Of a stretch of DNA of 64,000 nucleotides, positions 28,516 to 37,178 are shown piece by piece. The position numbers and the translations under genes are program-made. This stretch comes from Paracoccus sp. S1E-3 (GTDB lineage: Bacteria; Pseudomonadota; Alphaproteobacteria; Rhodobacterales; Rhodobacteraceae). The stretch covers positions 1 through 64,000 of the forward strand of contig NZ_JACEMU010000006.1 of NCBI RefSeq assembly GCF_013868135.1, read 5' to 3'. Each line of letters opens with the position of its first letter. The first letter of the stretch is position 1. The notes beneath the pieces were generated by a model. The model ran no database searches. It had not been told where the DNA came from and worked only from the letters and a program-made list of their open reading frames with translations.

Positions 28516-29064
28516 TCAATCCTCTTTGGTCCACAAAGCCGGGTAATCGGTGACAAAGCCATCGGCATCGACGGTCAATTCGGTGGCGAATCCGGGCGAG
28601 GTATAGCGCCACCCGGCATCCCCGCGCTGATAGGTCTGCGGCAGGGCTTTCAACGTCCAATCCGCCGGGTCGAGCCAGACGGCGGCGATCTCGGCCCGGT
28701 CCTGATGCGCGGCACGCAGCCGCCGGATCGGCAGCGTGTTGGTGGCGGGCGTAAAGCCCAGATCGATATCCTGCAGCCCGTTGAAATCCGGCAGGCTTTC
28801 GCCATTCAGCCGCCATTCGCCGCTGTCCTGCCGGTGGATCGACAGGTTCAGCTCGCACGGGCCGACCGTGCCCTGCACCCGGACGGAGCGGGTGACCCAA
28901 TCGGGATTGCAGGCGACCAGATAAGTCAGATGCGCAGGCCCGGCCGGGTCGCGCCAGACAGCCACGCCGTCCAATCCCGGCACATCCCCCGCCTGCCGGA
29001 TCCGGCAGGCGTCATGGCCAGGCAGGTCCAGCCTGCGCCACAGGATCTGCGGGTCCCCCGCCAT
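28516..29064 (-). CDS. Putative glycolipid-binding domain protein (DUF1089)
   Basis: 182 aa, close to the family's usual length. Family pattern visible along the whole protein: WRRLDLPGHDACRI at the start, TYLVACNPDWVTRSV, GLQDIDLGFTPATNTLPIRR in the middle and a C-terminal DADGFVTDYPALW. The fold (PF06475, structurally related to lipoprotein-localisation LolA/LolB folds) is proposed to bind glycolipid, but no biochemical role is established. Its stop and the AAA+ start are adjacent with no gap, so it is translated with the cluster. It may supply lipid sensing or may simply have been captured into the operon. Confidence 0.85.
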   Translation of the reverse strand: MAGDPQILWRRLDLPGHDACRIRQAGDVPGLDGVAVWRDPAGPAHLTYLVACNPDWVTRSVRVQGTVGPCELNLSIHRQDSGEWRLNGESLPDFNGLQDIDLGFTPATNTLPIRRLRAAHQDRAEIAAVWLDPADWTLKALPQTYQRGDAGWRYTSPGFATELTVDADGFVTDYPALWTKED

Positions 29065-30195
29065 TCAGCGATAGCCCCGCGCGCCGCCGCCCGGCAGCGG
29101 CACATATTTCCGCATGCTCCGAAAACCCGGCGGATCCAGTTCCGCCAGCGCCTGATAGGGGCGCGCGGGCAGGATCAGCGCGCGTTCCACCGCCGTCGCC
29201 CCCTGCCCCGCGCCGCCCTGATCCAGCGGGTCCAGCCTGAAAATCTGACGCTCGGTCACGCCGAAGAAGCCCGAGGATTCCATGATCGCCCGCTCGGCCT
29301 GCAGATCCTCGATGGTCAGTGCCATCGCCCAATCCTCGCCCGAGGGAGCGCGGGCGTTTTCCAATACCTCGCGGATCGGGCCTTCCTGGGTGGTGAATTG
29401 CTGCGAATAGATCGGCCCCAGCAAGATGCGCCGCAGCCGATGCGGGTGAAGATTGCTGAAATCGCGGTCGAACCCCTGCGCAATGGTCAGCAGCTGCAGC
29501 GAGGTGACCGACTGCGCCAGCAGATGCGCGCGGACCTCGGGCCAGCGTCTGCTGTCCTCGACCAGGGGGCGGCGGCCGCTGTCGTCGCAGTCCATCAGAT
29601 ACAGCACGGGCACATTCAGCTGGCTGTCATAGACGGCCCAGTGGATCAACCAGCGCCGCCGGTTTCCGGCATCGGACAGCCAATAGCCCTGCGGATGCAT
29701 CTGCGGCCAGAACATCCCGCCCCTGGCCAGCGATTCGTAATAGAACCGCTGCGACAGCGCATATTGCAGCCGCGTCGGGATGGTCAGGTCGCCCACGATC
29801 TGGCGGATCATGTCGTCCTTGATCTGATCTGCATCCGGCGTCCGCGCAAGTTCCGCCGAGGCCTGCGCCGCATCCGCTGCCATCTGCGCGATCTCGGACC
29901 AGACCGGATAGCCCGATTCGTGAATGTCGATGGTCAGGAAACGGCGCAAAGGCCCCTCGACCCGGCCCGAGACGAGATATTTCATCGACAGCGCCTGAAC
30001 CGATTCCAGCATCGCGTGCAGATAGGACTGGATCACCTCGGTCTCGATCTGGGTGAAGATGCGGTCGCGCACGGTTTCCGCCAGCACCGAGGGCAGCGTC
30101 GCATAGATCAGCCGCAGCTTTTCGAAATAGCGCCGGGCGATCAGGTCGTCGTCAAGCTGCCTGTGATCGGCGTCCAGCGTGCCCGTTTCAGCCAT
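29065..30195 (-). CDS. Cluster protein of unknown function, 376 aa
   Basis: Soluble, mostly helical in its first 130 residues (RRYFEKLRLIYATLPSVLAE, RDRIFTQIETEVIQSYLHAM), followed by a mixed alpha/beta part (HWAVYDSQLNVPVLYLMDCD, HPHRLRRILLGPIYSQQFTT). No signal peptide, TM segment or known catalytic motif. I do not recognise the family. It directly precedes the DUF1089 gene with no gap and follows the 100-aa membrane gene by 24 bases. Given the neighbours it is likely a cytosolic partner of the AAA+ ATPase. Confidence 0.78.
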   Translation of the reverse strand: MAETGTLDADHRQLDDDLIARRYFEKLRLIYATLPSVLAETVRDRIFTQIETEVIQSYLHAMLESVQALSMKYLVSGRVEGPLRRFLTIDIHESGYPVWSEIAQMAADAAQASAELARTPDADQIKDDMIRQIVGDLTIPTRLQYALSQRFYYESLARGGMFWPQMHPQGYWLSDAGNRRRWLIHWAVYDSQLNVPVLYLMDCDDSGRRPLVEDSRRWPEVRAHLLAQSVTSLQLLTIAQGFDRDFSNLHPHRLRRILLGPIYSQQFTTQEGPIREVLENARAPSGEDWAMALTIEDLQAERAIMESSGFFGVTERQIFRLDPLDQGGAGQGATAVERALILPARPYQALAELDPPGFRSMRKYVPLPGGGARGYR

Positions 30196-30219
30196 GGTAC
30201 CAAAACCTTTCCCTGCCCC

Positions 30220-30522
30220 TCATGGGCGACGAAGACAGTCTCGAAGATCTGGCCCGCGTGGCACTCCGGTGAACCGGACCGGCACGCCATCAACCGCAGG
30301 GCCGAACAGCCAGAACAGCCAGCCTTGGGAAAATGGCGTGAACGGGCCGAAGAAAATCAGCCTGCGCAGCACCAGAAGAAACAACGCGACAGTGCCCAGC
30401 TTAATCAGCCAGGGCAGTCCCGCGCACGCCCCCATGACCAGCAGGCTGACCATCAGCAAGGCGGCCAGCCAGGGGGGCGACACGAAATCGCGCCACAGGG
30501 TGGGGGAACGGACGCGCGCCAC
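30220..30522 (-). CDS. Small membrane protein of the cluster, GTG start
   Basis: 100 aa. I start at GTG 30522 (reading VARVRSPTLWRD), seven bases past the coiled-coil gene's stop and with GAGG five bases upstream; the open frame to 30651 overlaps that gene and reads like antisense. Two hydrophobic helices (about 17-33 and 38-55) are followed by an aromatic, Pro/Gly-rich C-terminus (FFGPFTPFSQGWLFWLFGP) probably lying at the membrane face. No family recognised. Confidence 0.65.
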   Translation of the reverse strand: MARVRSPTLWRDFVSPPWLAALLMVSLLVMGACAGLPWLIKLGTVALFLLVLRRLIFFGPFTPFSQGWLFWLFGPAVDGVPVRFTGVPRGPDLRDCLRRP

Positions 30523-30529
30523 AGAGGCC

Positions 30530-31603
30530 TCAGCCCCCGTAAAGGTTCTTGTCGTGCTTTTCGACGATTTCCGAGAAGCGGCGCGCAAAGCGCTCATCCG
30601 CCTTGGCTTTTTCTTCCAGCACCTTGCGGGCGAAGACCATGTGATCGCCATGGGCCTCCAGCATGTCGGCCATGCGGTCGTTGGTGGCGGTGCCGATGGC
30701 GGCCATCTGGGCCTGCGCCTCCTGATCGGTTTTCACGCCGATCTCGTTGATGCGGTGGGCCACGTCCTGCTGCTGGGCGGTCTTCAGCGACTTGGTCAGC
30801 GCGTCATACAGAACCACCCGCTGCTTGGTATCTGTCTGCAGCTTGTTGATCAGCACCATCTGCGTCGCCGCCTGGTTCTGCAGGCTGTCGACCCAGGTCT
30901 TGCCGGCCTCGATATAGCGTTCCAGCGTCTGCGACTTCGCGAGCGCAACCTGCTCGTCCTGCACCAGCGCGTTATGCTCCTTGTTGGCATTGGCCAGCTC
31001 GGTCTCCAGCCGGGTGCGGTCCGAGGGGTCGGTGGTGGTGGCGACCTTGTTTTCCAGCTCGATCAGTCTGGGGTCCATGGCCTTGATCCGCTCGCGCAGC
31101 GATTCGAGCGTGTCCACGGTCGCCTCGCGCTCGTCCAGCGTCCCTGTCAGGTTGGCCTCGACCTTGGCCTTCTGGTCGTTCAGCTGGTTCAACTGGTCCT
31201 GCAACAGCCGGGTGATCACATCGGATTTCGCGATCAGGTCCTGCAGCTTGTCGTCGATCGAGGCGGTGCGCAGACGCTCCTGCCGCATCGCCTCGGACTT
31301 GCCGCCGGCGAAGATGCCGACGAATTTCTCCCACCCGGTCTTCGACCGCATTTCGGCGAAATCCTTGGAGAAACCGGCGGTCACATCGTCAAGCCCCATG
31401 ATAAGCTCGGCGATATTGGCATTCATCACCTCGGTATGGGCGTTCACATCGGCCAGCGTCGCGTTGGCGATGTCGATGCCGGGTTCGGTCACGCCGGCGC
31501 GGGCGGTGGCGCGGTCAAGCTGGCTGGTCACCTCGGCCATCTTCTGCTGCGTCAGCACGATCTGCTTCTGCGTGTCGGTCATTTGCTGGTCGAGCGATGC
31601 CAT
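30530..31603 (-). CDS. Long coiled-coil protein, first gene of the cluster (remotely TelA-like)
   Basis: 357 aa, almost entirely helical and rich in Gln, Asp, Glu and Lys; heptad-like patterns run through about 5-45, 115-215 and 225-300. A short GWEKFVGIFAGGKSEAM segment (about 91-107) breaks the helices and could be amphipathic and membrane-facing. The order, GxxK-type amphipathic motif then long coiled coil ending in helices like LQTDTKQRVVLYDALTKSL, reminds me of toxic-anion-resistance TelA proteins, but this is a pattern resemblance only. The start is supported by GGGGG-TAAGG before ATG. It is the first gene after the only sizeable upstream gap, so the operon promoter should lie at 31604-31722. 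Confidence 0.8.
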   Translation of the reverse strand: MASLDQQMTDTQKQIVLTQQKMAEVTSQLDRATARAGVTEPGIDIANATLADVNAHTEVMNANIAELIMGLDDVTAGFSKDFAEMRSKTGWEKFVGIFAGGKSEAMRQERLRTASIDDKLQDLIAKSDVITRLLQDQLNQLNDQKAKVEANLTGTLDEREATVDTLESLRERIKAMDPRLIELENKVATTTDPSDRTRLETELANANKEHNALVQDEQVALAKSQTLERYIEAGKTWVDSLQNQAATQMVLINKLQTDTKQRVVLYDALTKSLKTAQQQDVAHRINEIGVKTDQEAQAQMAAIGTATNDRMADMLEAHGDHMVFARKVLEEKAKADERFARRFSEIVEKHDKNLYGG

Positions 31604-31632
31604 CCTTACCCCCTGAAACCTGAGTCACCAAG

Positions 31633-31661
31633 ACCTTAGGCTGAAACGCCGGGCATACAAG
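31633..31661 (-). promoter_or_regulatory. Candidate promoter of the nine-gene cluster
   Basis: On the minus strand CTTGTA (31661-31656) and TAAGGT (31638-31633) are 17 bases apart, a fair match to alphaproteobacterial sigma-70 promoters (CTTGAC...TATA-like). It lies 30 bases upstream of the coiled-coil gene's start. The -10 match is weak. Confidence 0.3.
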
Positions 31662-31722
31662 ACCCGTTCCCTGAAAACGCGCCTTCTGGACAGTGCCGCC
31701 GGCGCGCGCCAATCTGCCGGCC

Positions 31723-33021
31723 ATGGACATCCTTTCCGACGCCATTCTTGCCCGCCGCGACGATCTGATCCGCCTGACCCAGGATCTGATCCGTATCCCG
31801 ACGCTGAACCCGCCAGGCCAGCATTACCGCGACATCTGCGAATATCTGGAGGCGCGGCTGGCGCCCAAGGGCTTCGCCTGCGAACTGGTCCGCGCCACCG
31901 GCACACCCGGCGACAGCCAGAAATATCCGCGCTGGAACCTGATCGCGCGCAGGCAGGGCAGCCGACCGGGCGAATGCGTGCATTTCAACAGCCATCATGA
32001 CGTGGTCGAGGTCGGTAATGGCTGGACCCGCGATCCGTTCGGGGCCGCGTATGTGGCCGAGGAAGACCGCATCTATGGCCGCGGCGCCTGCGACATGAAG
32101 GGCGGCCTCGCCGCATCCATCATCGCCGCCGAGGCCTTCGTCGACACCTTCCCCGACCATGCCGGCCGGGTCGAGATCTCGGCCACGGCGGATGAGGAAA
32201 CCGGCGGTTACGGTGGCGTCGCCTTTCTGGCCGAACAGGGCGTCTATGCCGATGTCCAGCACGTCATCATCCCGGAACCGCTGCACAAGGACCGCATCTG
32301 CCTCGGCCATCGCGGCGTCTGGTGGGCCGAGATCGAAACCCATGGCCGCATCGCCCATGGCTCGATGCCCTTTCTGGGCGACAGCGCCATCCGCCACATG
32401 GGCGCCGTGCTGGAGGAGATGGAGGCGACGCTCTGGCCGCTGCTGGCTGGAAAACGCACGGAAATGCCGGTGATCCCGGACGGGGCGCGCAGTTCGACCC
32501 TGAACATCAATTCGATCCATGGCGGCGAACCCGATCTCGGACCGGAATTCACCGGCCTGCCCGCGCCCTGCGTCGCCGACCGCTGCCGGATCACCATCGA
32601 CCGCCGCTTCCTGATCGAGGAAGACCTGTCGCAGGTTAAACAGGAAATCACCGCGCTGATGGAGCGCGTCCGCAGCCGCCGTCCCAGCTTCCGCTATGAA
32701 ATCCGCGACCTGTTCGAGGTCATCCCCTCGATGACCGACCGCGACGCGCCCATTGTGCGCACCACCGCCGCCGCGATCGAGCGCGTGCTGGGCCTTCAGG
32801 CGGGCTACGTGGTCAGCCCCGGCACCTATGATCAGAAGCATATCGACCGCATCGGCAAGCTGCATAACTGCATCGCTTACGGTCCCGGCGTGCTGGAAAT
32901 GGCCCATCAGCCCGATGAATGGATCGGCGTCGCCGACATGCTGGACAGCGCCCGCGTCATGGGGCTGGTGCTGGCCGATCTGCTTTCTGGTCGGCCAGAA
33001 CAATCGTCCCCGGCCCGCTGA
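31723..33021 (+). CDS. M20 family metallopeptidase (ArgE/DapE-like deacylase)
   Basis: 432-aa two-metal amidohydrolase. Metal and catalytic residues: HFNSHHDVVE (His), YGRGACDMKGG (bridging Asp), ADEETGGYGG (catalytic Glu and metal Glu), IPEPLHK (Glu) and the C-terminal MAHQPDEWI (His). A dimerisation lid domain is inserted at about 185-300. Members cleave N-acyl groups from amino acids or short peptides; ArgE, DapE or other amidase activity cannot be chosen from sequence. Start taken at MDILSDAILA; the frame continues 10 codons upstream. It is divergent from the nine-gene cluster, so shared regulation is possible but unproven. Confidence 0.88.
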   Translation: MDILSDAILARRDDLIRLTQDLIRIPTLNPPGQHYRDICEYLEARLAPKGFACELVRATGTPGDSQKYPRWNLIARRQGSRPGECVHFNSHHDVVEVGNGWTRDPFGAAYVAEEDRIYGRGACDMKGGLAASIIAAEAFVDTFPDHAGRVEISATADEETGGYGGVAFLAEQGVYADVQHVIIPEPLHKDRICLGHRGVWWAEIETHGRIAHGSMPFLGDSAIRHMGAVLEEMEATLWPLLAGKRTEMPVIPDGARSSTLNINSIHGGEPDLGPEFTGLPAPCVADRCRITIDRRFLIEEDLSQVKQEITALMERVRSRRPSFRYEIRDLFEVIPSMTDRDAPIVRTTAAAIERVLGLQAGYVVSPGTYDQKHIDRIGKLHNCIAYGPGVLEMAHQPDEWIGVADMLDSARVMGLVLADLLSGRPEQSSPAR

Positions 33022-33112
33022 GCCACATTTTTCCTCCGCGGCAGAGCGAAGTTGATTTCGGCGCCGGAAATGTCCCGCCGGGTTTCCAGAACATGACCTG
33101 CGACCGCAGCCC

Positions 33113-33337
33113 CTAGGCCGCCAGCAGCGTGCCGCCGTTGTTGAACACCTGTCCGCCAACCATGGCGCCCAGCCGCACCACCGCACCGGATTCGATACGC
33201 AGATCGCCGTTGACGAGTCCCTTCAGCACCAGCTCGACACCCTTGGCGACGGTCACATCGCCGCCAATCAGGCCGTCGAACTCTCCGCTTTGGGAAAACA
33301 GGTGGTCGCCCGCAATGGTGGGCCGCTTCGTCGACAT
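33113..33337 (-). CDS. Miniature bactofilin-like beta-helix protein
   Basis: 74 aa. After a short N-terminal tail, the sequence shows right-handed beta-helix repeats about 17-18 residues long (FDGLIGGDVTVAKG, LVLKGLVNGDLRIESG, VVRLGAMVGGQVFNNGG), the pattern of polymer-forming bactofilins (DUF583). Bactofilins are usually 120-200 aa with about six turns; this has three to four. It could polymerise as a short filament or cap. Start at ATG 33337 with GGAG eight bases upstream. It stands alone between the M20 peptidase and a poorly coding stretch. Confidence 0.7.
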   Translation of the reverse strand: MSTKRPTIAGDHLFSQSGEFDGLIGGDVTVAKGVELVLKGLVNGDLRIESGAVVRLGAMVGGQVFNNGGTLLAA

Positions 33338-33731
33338 GGCAGTGTCTCCAACATATAAAATACAATGGCGGCATTTTCGTCTCGACGGGGATACGGATCA
33401 AGCCCTCAGATCGCGATGCGCCATCCTCCGCCGAACCCATCAGGACAGCAGAATTAAAGCATGATTTTGTGACACTTACGTTACGTCAGCCTCAGCTGTC
33501 CGGCGGCCACCAACCACCACGCAGCCCGCCCTTCAGCGGCAAAATCGCCGGTGACATCACGCTGACAGTTCAGGCGCAGGCCCAGATCGCCGGGGGGCCG
33601 GTTCTGATACGAAGGGGTGCTGAAACCGCCCGGTCGCGCCATCATGTCGCAGGGGTCACATCTGCCGAGCCGTGCACTTGGGCAACGGTGGCTTCCGGCT
33701 GGCGGAAGATCTCAGATGCAAGCGCAGCCGG
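33338..33731. other. Intergenic stretch between bactofilin-like and Nudix genes
   Basis: 394 bases with no confident gene. It holds one short minus-strand open frame (33481-33645), listed separately. AT-rich patches at 33350-33365 and 33450-33485 may belong to the bactofilin-like gene's promoter, but no clear -35/-10 pair was found. Confidence 0.4.
33481..33645 (-). CDS. Possible small protein, 54 aa, unknown
   Basis: Minus-strand open frame starting MMARPGGFST and ending GQLRLT with TAA. Third codon positions are mostly G or C, as in the neighbouring genes, and the protein has no low-complexity bias, which mildly supports coding. Against it: no clear ribosome-binding site and no recognised family. 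It could be the 3' remnant of a longer lost gene, since the frame stays open a further 22 codons upstream without a start codon. It lies 86 bases after the Nudix gene's stop, same strand. Confidence 0.25.
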   Translation of the reverse strand: MMARPGGFSTPSYQNRPPGDLGLRLNCQRDVTGDFAAEGRAAWWLVAAGQLRLT

Positions 33732-34139
33732 TCAGGCCTCGACCACCTCGGCGCCCCAGATCGCCGGCAGCACGTGATCGCGGGTCAGGGGCGCGAAGAT
33801 GAAGCCGTCGCGTTCATCGGGCAGGATCCAGCGGGCTTCCTCGATTTCGGCCTGGGCGCTGATTTCGGCGTCCATATCCAGCCGATACAGTTCGGCAATG
33901 ACGCGGGCGCCGTCCTCATGCGCGGCGGCCGATTCGAAACGGCCGATATAGACCGCCGCGGCGCCGCCCGGACGCAGGCCCAATTCCTCGTCCAGCTCGC
34001 GATACAGCGCCACCAGCGGCGCCTCGCCGGCGTCGATCTTGCCGCCGGGCTGCATGAAGGCATGGGTTCCACGCTTGCGCACCAGCAGCGTCGCCCCATC
34101 AGGCCGCATCAGCGCGGCGGCAGCAATATGGATGTCCAT
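33732..34139 (-). CDS. Nudix hydrolase
   Basis: 135 aa. The Nudix box is complete: GGKIDAGE (26 residues after the first strand), then YRELDEELG, matching GX5EX7REUXEEXGU. Such enzymes hydrolyse nucleoside diphosphate-X compounds such as oxidised dNTPs, NADH or ADP-ribose; substrate not predictable. Length is typical of small housekeeping Nudix enzymes. It is divergent from the ftsB gene, 213 bases apart. Confidence 0.9.
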   Translation of the reverse strand: MDIHIAAAALMRPDGATLLVRKRGTHAFMQPGGKIDAGEAPLVALYRELDEELGLRPGGAAAVYIGRFESAAAHEDGARVIAELYRLDMDAEISAQAEIEEARWILPDERDGFIFAPLTRDHVLPAIWGAEVVEA

Positions 34140-34352
34140 GGGTCCCCACTCCCATCATCGTGCCCCGATATGGAAGCAAAGCCGGGGCCGCATCGCAACA
34201 ATCTTGACGTGTGCTGCGCGCCGCCGCGACGAATTGGGCCAATTCCCGCCGATGGAGTGCCCCGCAATTGCCGCCGGGGCCGCTTTCCCCGCGCCGGCAT
34301 TCGTGCAAATATGACGCAAATGGTCCTCAGAAGACCGCAACCGGGGCAGCCC

Positions 34353-34646
34353 ATGTCACAGCGCCTGTCGCTTTCGGCGATCGTCATTTTTCTGCTGGCC
34401 GCATTGGCGAGCCTGTATTTTGCCTTTGCCGCCGTCCAGGGCCCGTCCGGGCTGATGCGGCGGATTCAACTGCAAGCCGAAACCGAACAGTTGCGTTCAG
34501 ATCGCGCCGCCCTTCAGGCCGAGGTCGACCGGATGAAGAACCTGACCCACCGGCTTTCGGACGATTATCTGGATATCGACCTTCTGGACGAACGCGCGCG
34601 CGAAGTTCTGGGCCTGATGCGCCCCGACGAGGTCATCATCCGTTAG
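34353..34646 (+). CDS. ftsB: Septum formation initiator FtsB/DivIC-like protein
   Basis: 97-aa bitopic membrane protein: short cytosolic tail, TM at about 8-27 (SAIVIFLLAALASLYFAFAA), then a periplasmic coiled coil (34-68) and the family's C-terminal DDYLDIDLLDERAREVLGLM. In the divisome FtsB pairs with FtsL and FtsQ to control septal wall synthesis. Placement directly upstream of pdhA is usual in alphaproteobacteria. Start at MSQRLSL; earlier in-frame codons overlap the Nudix gene's opposite strand and leader. Confidence 0.9.
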   Translation: MSQRLSLSAIVIFLLAALASLYFAFAAVQGPSGLMRRIQLQAETEQLRSDRAALQAEVDRMKNLTHRLSDDYLDIDLLDERAREVLGLMRPDEVIIR

Positions 34647-34687
34647 GTAATTTTCGCCGATTGCAGCCCGTTTCCCGATGCGCTAAC

Positions 34688-34709
34688 GATAGTTTAACGC
34701 TGAACTATC
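34688..34709. promoter_or_regulatory. Inverted repeat upstream of pdhA (candidate operator)
   Basis: GATAGTT and AACTATC, perfect 7-base arms around an 8-base spacer, end 25 bases before the pdhA ATG and just before its AGGAGG. The lack of a T run argues against a terminator. It could bind a pyruvate-responsive regulator or form a leader hairpin. Confidence 0.5.
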
Positions 34710-34734
34710 CCGTTATTTCGCAGGAGGAGCCCGC

Positions 34735-35772
34735 ATGGCCAGGAAACCCGCTGCCAGCAAGGACGCCGCAGACAAAGGCGCCACGCCGAACGTCTCGAAG
34801 GACGAACTGCTTAAATTCTACCGCGACATGCTGCTGATCCGCCGATTCGAGGAAAAGGCCGGCCAGCTTTACGGCATGGGCCTGATCGGCGGCTTCTGCC
34901 ACCTGTATATCGGGCAGGAAGCCGTCGTCGTCGGCCTGGAAGCGGCGGCCGAGGAAGGCGACAAGCGCATTACCTCTTACCGCGACCACGGCCATATGCT
35001 GGCCTGCGGCATGGATCCGGGCGGCGTCATGGCCGAGCTGACCGGGCGCGAGGGCGGCTATTCCAAGGGGAAGGGCGGCTCGATGCACATGTTCTCCAAG
35101 GAGAAGCATTTCTACGGCGGCCACGGCATCGTGGCGGCGCAGGTGCCGCTGGGCGCCGGTCTGGCATTCGCCGACAAATATCTGGGCAATGGCCGCGTGA
35201 CCTTCACCTATTTCGGTGACGGCGCCGCCAACCAGGGGCAGGTCTATGAAACCTACAACATGGCCGAGCTTTGGGATCTCCCGGTGATTTTCGTCATTGA
35301 AAACAACCAATACGCCATGGGCATGTCGGTCCGCCGCTCGACCAAGTCGACCAGCTTCTTCGGCCGGGGCGAGGCATTCGGCATTGCGGGCGAACAGGTC
35401 GACGGCATGGACGTTCTGGCGGTCAAGGCCGCCGGCGAAAAGGCCGTCGCCCACTGCCGCGCCGGCAAGGGGCCCTATATCCTTGAGGTGATGACCTATC
35501 GCTATCGCGGCCATTCGATGTCCGACCCGGCGAAATACCGCACCCGCGAGGAGGTGCAGAAGATGCGCGACGAACGCGACGCCATCGAAAACGTGCGCGA
35601 ACTGCTGCTGCAGGGCAAGCATGCCACCGAGGACGACCTGAAGGCGATCGACAAGGAAATCAAGGACATCGTCAACCAGGCCGCCGAATTCTCGAAAGAA
35701 AGCCCCGAGCCGTCGCTGGACGAGCTTTGGACCGACATCTACGCCGACGATCCGGCAACCCAGAACGCCTGA
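34735..35772 (+). CDS. pdhA: Pyruvate dehydrogenase E1 component, alpha subunit
   Basis: 345 aa. Thiamine-diphosphate-dependent decarboxylase subunit of the pyruvate dehydrogenase complex, which makes acetyl-CoA. The TPP/Mg motif is [12 protein letters not shown] followed by IENN; phosphorylation-loop-like [14 protein letters not shown] is present as in mitochondrial-type E1 alpha. Start fixed by AGGAGG at 34722-34727. First gene of pdhABC; 14 bases separate it from pdhB. Confidence 0.97.
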   Translation: MARKPAASKDAADKGATPNVSKDELLKFYRDMLLIRRFEEKAGQLYGMGLIGGFCHLYIGQEAVVVGLEAAAEEGDKRITSYRDHGHMLACGMDPGGVMAELTGREGGYSKGKGGSMHMFSKEKHFYGGHGIVAAQVPLGAGLAFADKYLGNGRVTFTYFGDGAANQGQVYETYNMAELWDLPVIFVIENNQYAMGMSVRRSTKSTSFFGRGEAFGIAGEQVDGMDVLAVKAAGEKAVAHCRAGKGPYILEVMTYRYRGHSMSDPAKYRTREEVQKMRDERDAIENVRELLLQGKHATEDDLKAIDKEIKDIVNQAAEFSKESPEPSLDELWTDIYADDPATQNA

Positions 35773-35786
35773 GGGAGGGACACGAT

Positions 35787-37166
35787 ATGGCAACCGAAAT
35801 CCTGATGCCCGCCCTGTCCCCGACGATGGAGGAAGGGACACTGGCCAAGTGGCTGAAGAAGGAAGGCGACACGGTCAGCGCCGGCGACATCCTGGCCGAG
35901 ATCGAAACCGACAAGGCGACGATGGAATTCGAGGCCGTGGACGAAGGCATCCTCGGCAAGATCCTGATCGCGGAAGGCACCCAGGGCGTGAAGGTCAACA
36001 CCCCGATCGCGGTGATGGTCGACGAAGGCGAAAGCGCCGATGACATCGCCGCCCCCGCCCCCGCTGCGGCTTCTGCCCCGGTCTCGACCGAAAGCGAAAG
36101 CACACCCGCCACCATCGCCGCGCAGGCCGCCCCGGCCCCAGCGCCGGCGGCCAATGTCAGTCCCGACTGGCCCGAAGGCACAAAGATGAAGACCATGACC
36201 GTGCGCGAAGCCCTGCGCGAGGCCATGGACGAGGAAATGGCCCGCGACGAGACCGTCTTCCTGATGGGGGAAGAAGTCGGCGAATATCAGGGCGCCTACA
36301 AGATCAGCCAGGGCCTGCTGGACAAATACGGGCCGCGGCGCGTGGTCGATACCCCGATTTCCGAGATCGGCTTTGCCGGCATCGGCGTCGGCGCGGCTTT
36401 CGGCGGCCTGCGTCCGATCGTCGAATTCATGACCTTCAACTTCGCCATGCAGGCGATCGACCAGATCATCAACTCGGCCGCGAAGACGCTGTACATGTCG
36501 GGCGGCCAGATGGGCGCGCCGATGGTCTTCCGCGGCCCGAACGGCGCCGCCGCCCGCGTCGGCGCCCAGCACAGTCAGGACTACGCCGCCTGGTATGCGC
36601 AGATCCCCGGCCTGAAGGTGGTGATGCCCTACTCGGCAGCTGACGCAAAGGGCCTGATGAAGACCGCGATCCGCGATCCGAACCCGGTGATCTTCCTGGA
36701 AAACGAGATCCTGTATGGCCGCAGCTTTGAAGTGCCGGAGGTCGAGGATTTCACCATCCCCTTCGGCAAGGCCAAGATCGAACGCCCCGGCAAGGATGTG
36801 ACGCTGATCAGCTTCGGGATCAGCGTGGGTCACGCGCTGGCAGCCGCCGAAACGCTGGCCGCCGAAGGCATCGACGCCGAGGTGATCAACCTGCGCAGCC
36901 TGCGCCCGCTGGATTACGGCACGGTGCTGGAATCGGTGAAGAAGACCAACCGCGTCGTCACCGTCGAGGAAGGTTTCCCGGTCGCCTCCATCGGCAACCA
37001 CCTCTCGGCCTATATCATGGAAAACGCCTTCGATTACCTCGACGCGCCGGTCATCAACTGCACCGGCAAGGACGTGCCCATGCCTTACGCAGCCAATCTT
37101 GAAAAGCACGCGCTCATCACCCCGGCCGAAGTGGTCGAGGCGGTGAAAAAAGTGACCTACAAGTAA
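35787..37166 (+). CDS. pdhB: Pyruvate dehydrogenase E1 beta subunit with N-terminal lipoyl domain
   Basis: 459 aa, about 130 longer than a plain E1 beta. Residues 1-80 are a lipoyl domain with lipoyl-Lys43 (ETDKATMEF), then an Ala/Pro-rich swinging linker (85-130), then the E1 beta transketolase-like domains starting [18 protein letters not shown]. The extra lipoyl domain on E1 beta is known from several alphaproteobacteria. It is nearly identical in sequence to the lipoyl domain of pdhC just downstream, pointing to a within-operon duplication. Start fixed by GAGGGAGG upstream. Confidence 0.97.
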   Translation: MATEILMPALSPTMEEGTLAKWLKKEGDTVSAGDILAEIETDKATMEFEAVDEGILGKILIAEGTQGVKVNTPIAVMVDEGESADDIAAPAPAAASAPVSTESESTPATIAAQAAPAPAPAANVSPDWPEGTKMKTMTVREALREAMDEEMARDETVFLMGEEVGEYQGAYKISQGLLDKYGPRRVVDTPISEIGFAGIGVGAAFGGLRPIVEFMTFNFAMQAIDQIINSAAKTLYMSGGQMGAPMVFRGPNGAAARVGAQHSQDYAAWYAQIPGLKVVMPYSAADAKGLMKTAIRDPNPVIFLENEILYGRSFEVPEVEDFTIPFGKAKIERPGKDVTLISFGISVGHALAAAETLAAEGIDAEVINLRSLRPLDYGTVLESVKKTNRVVTVEEGFPVASIGNHLSAYIMENAFDYLDAPVINCTGKDVPMPYAANLEKHALITPAEVVEAVKKVTYK

Positions 37167-37178
37167 GGAGCAAGCGAC

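Noticed and set aside
26779-30750. 1323-codon plus-strand open frame across the nine-gene cluster
   Set aside because: Antisense shadow over five real genes; low-complexity composition and no start signal.
33469-33777. 102-codon plus-strand frame in the gap before the Nudix gene
   Set aside because: Overlaps the Nudix 3' end antisense and shows no domain or start signal.
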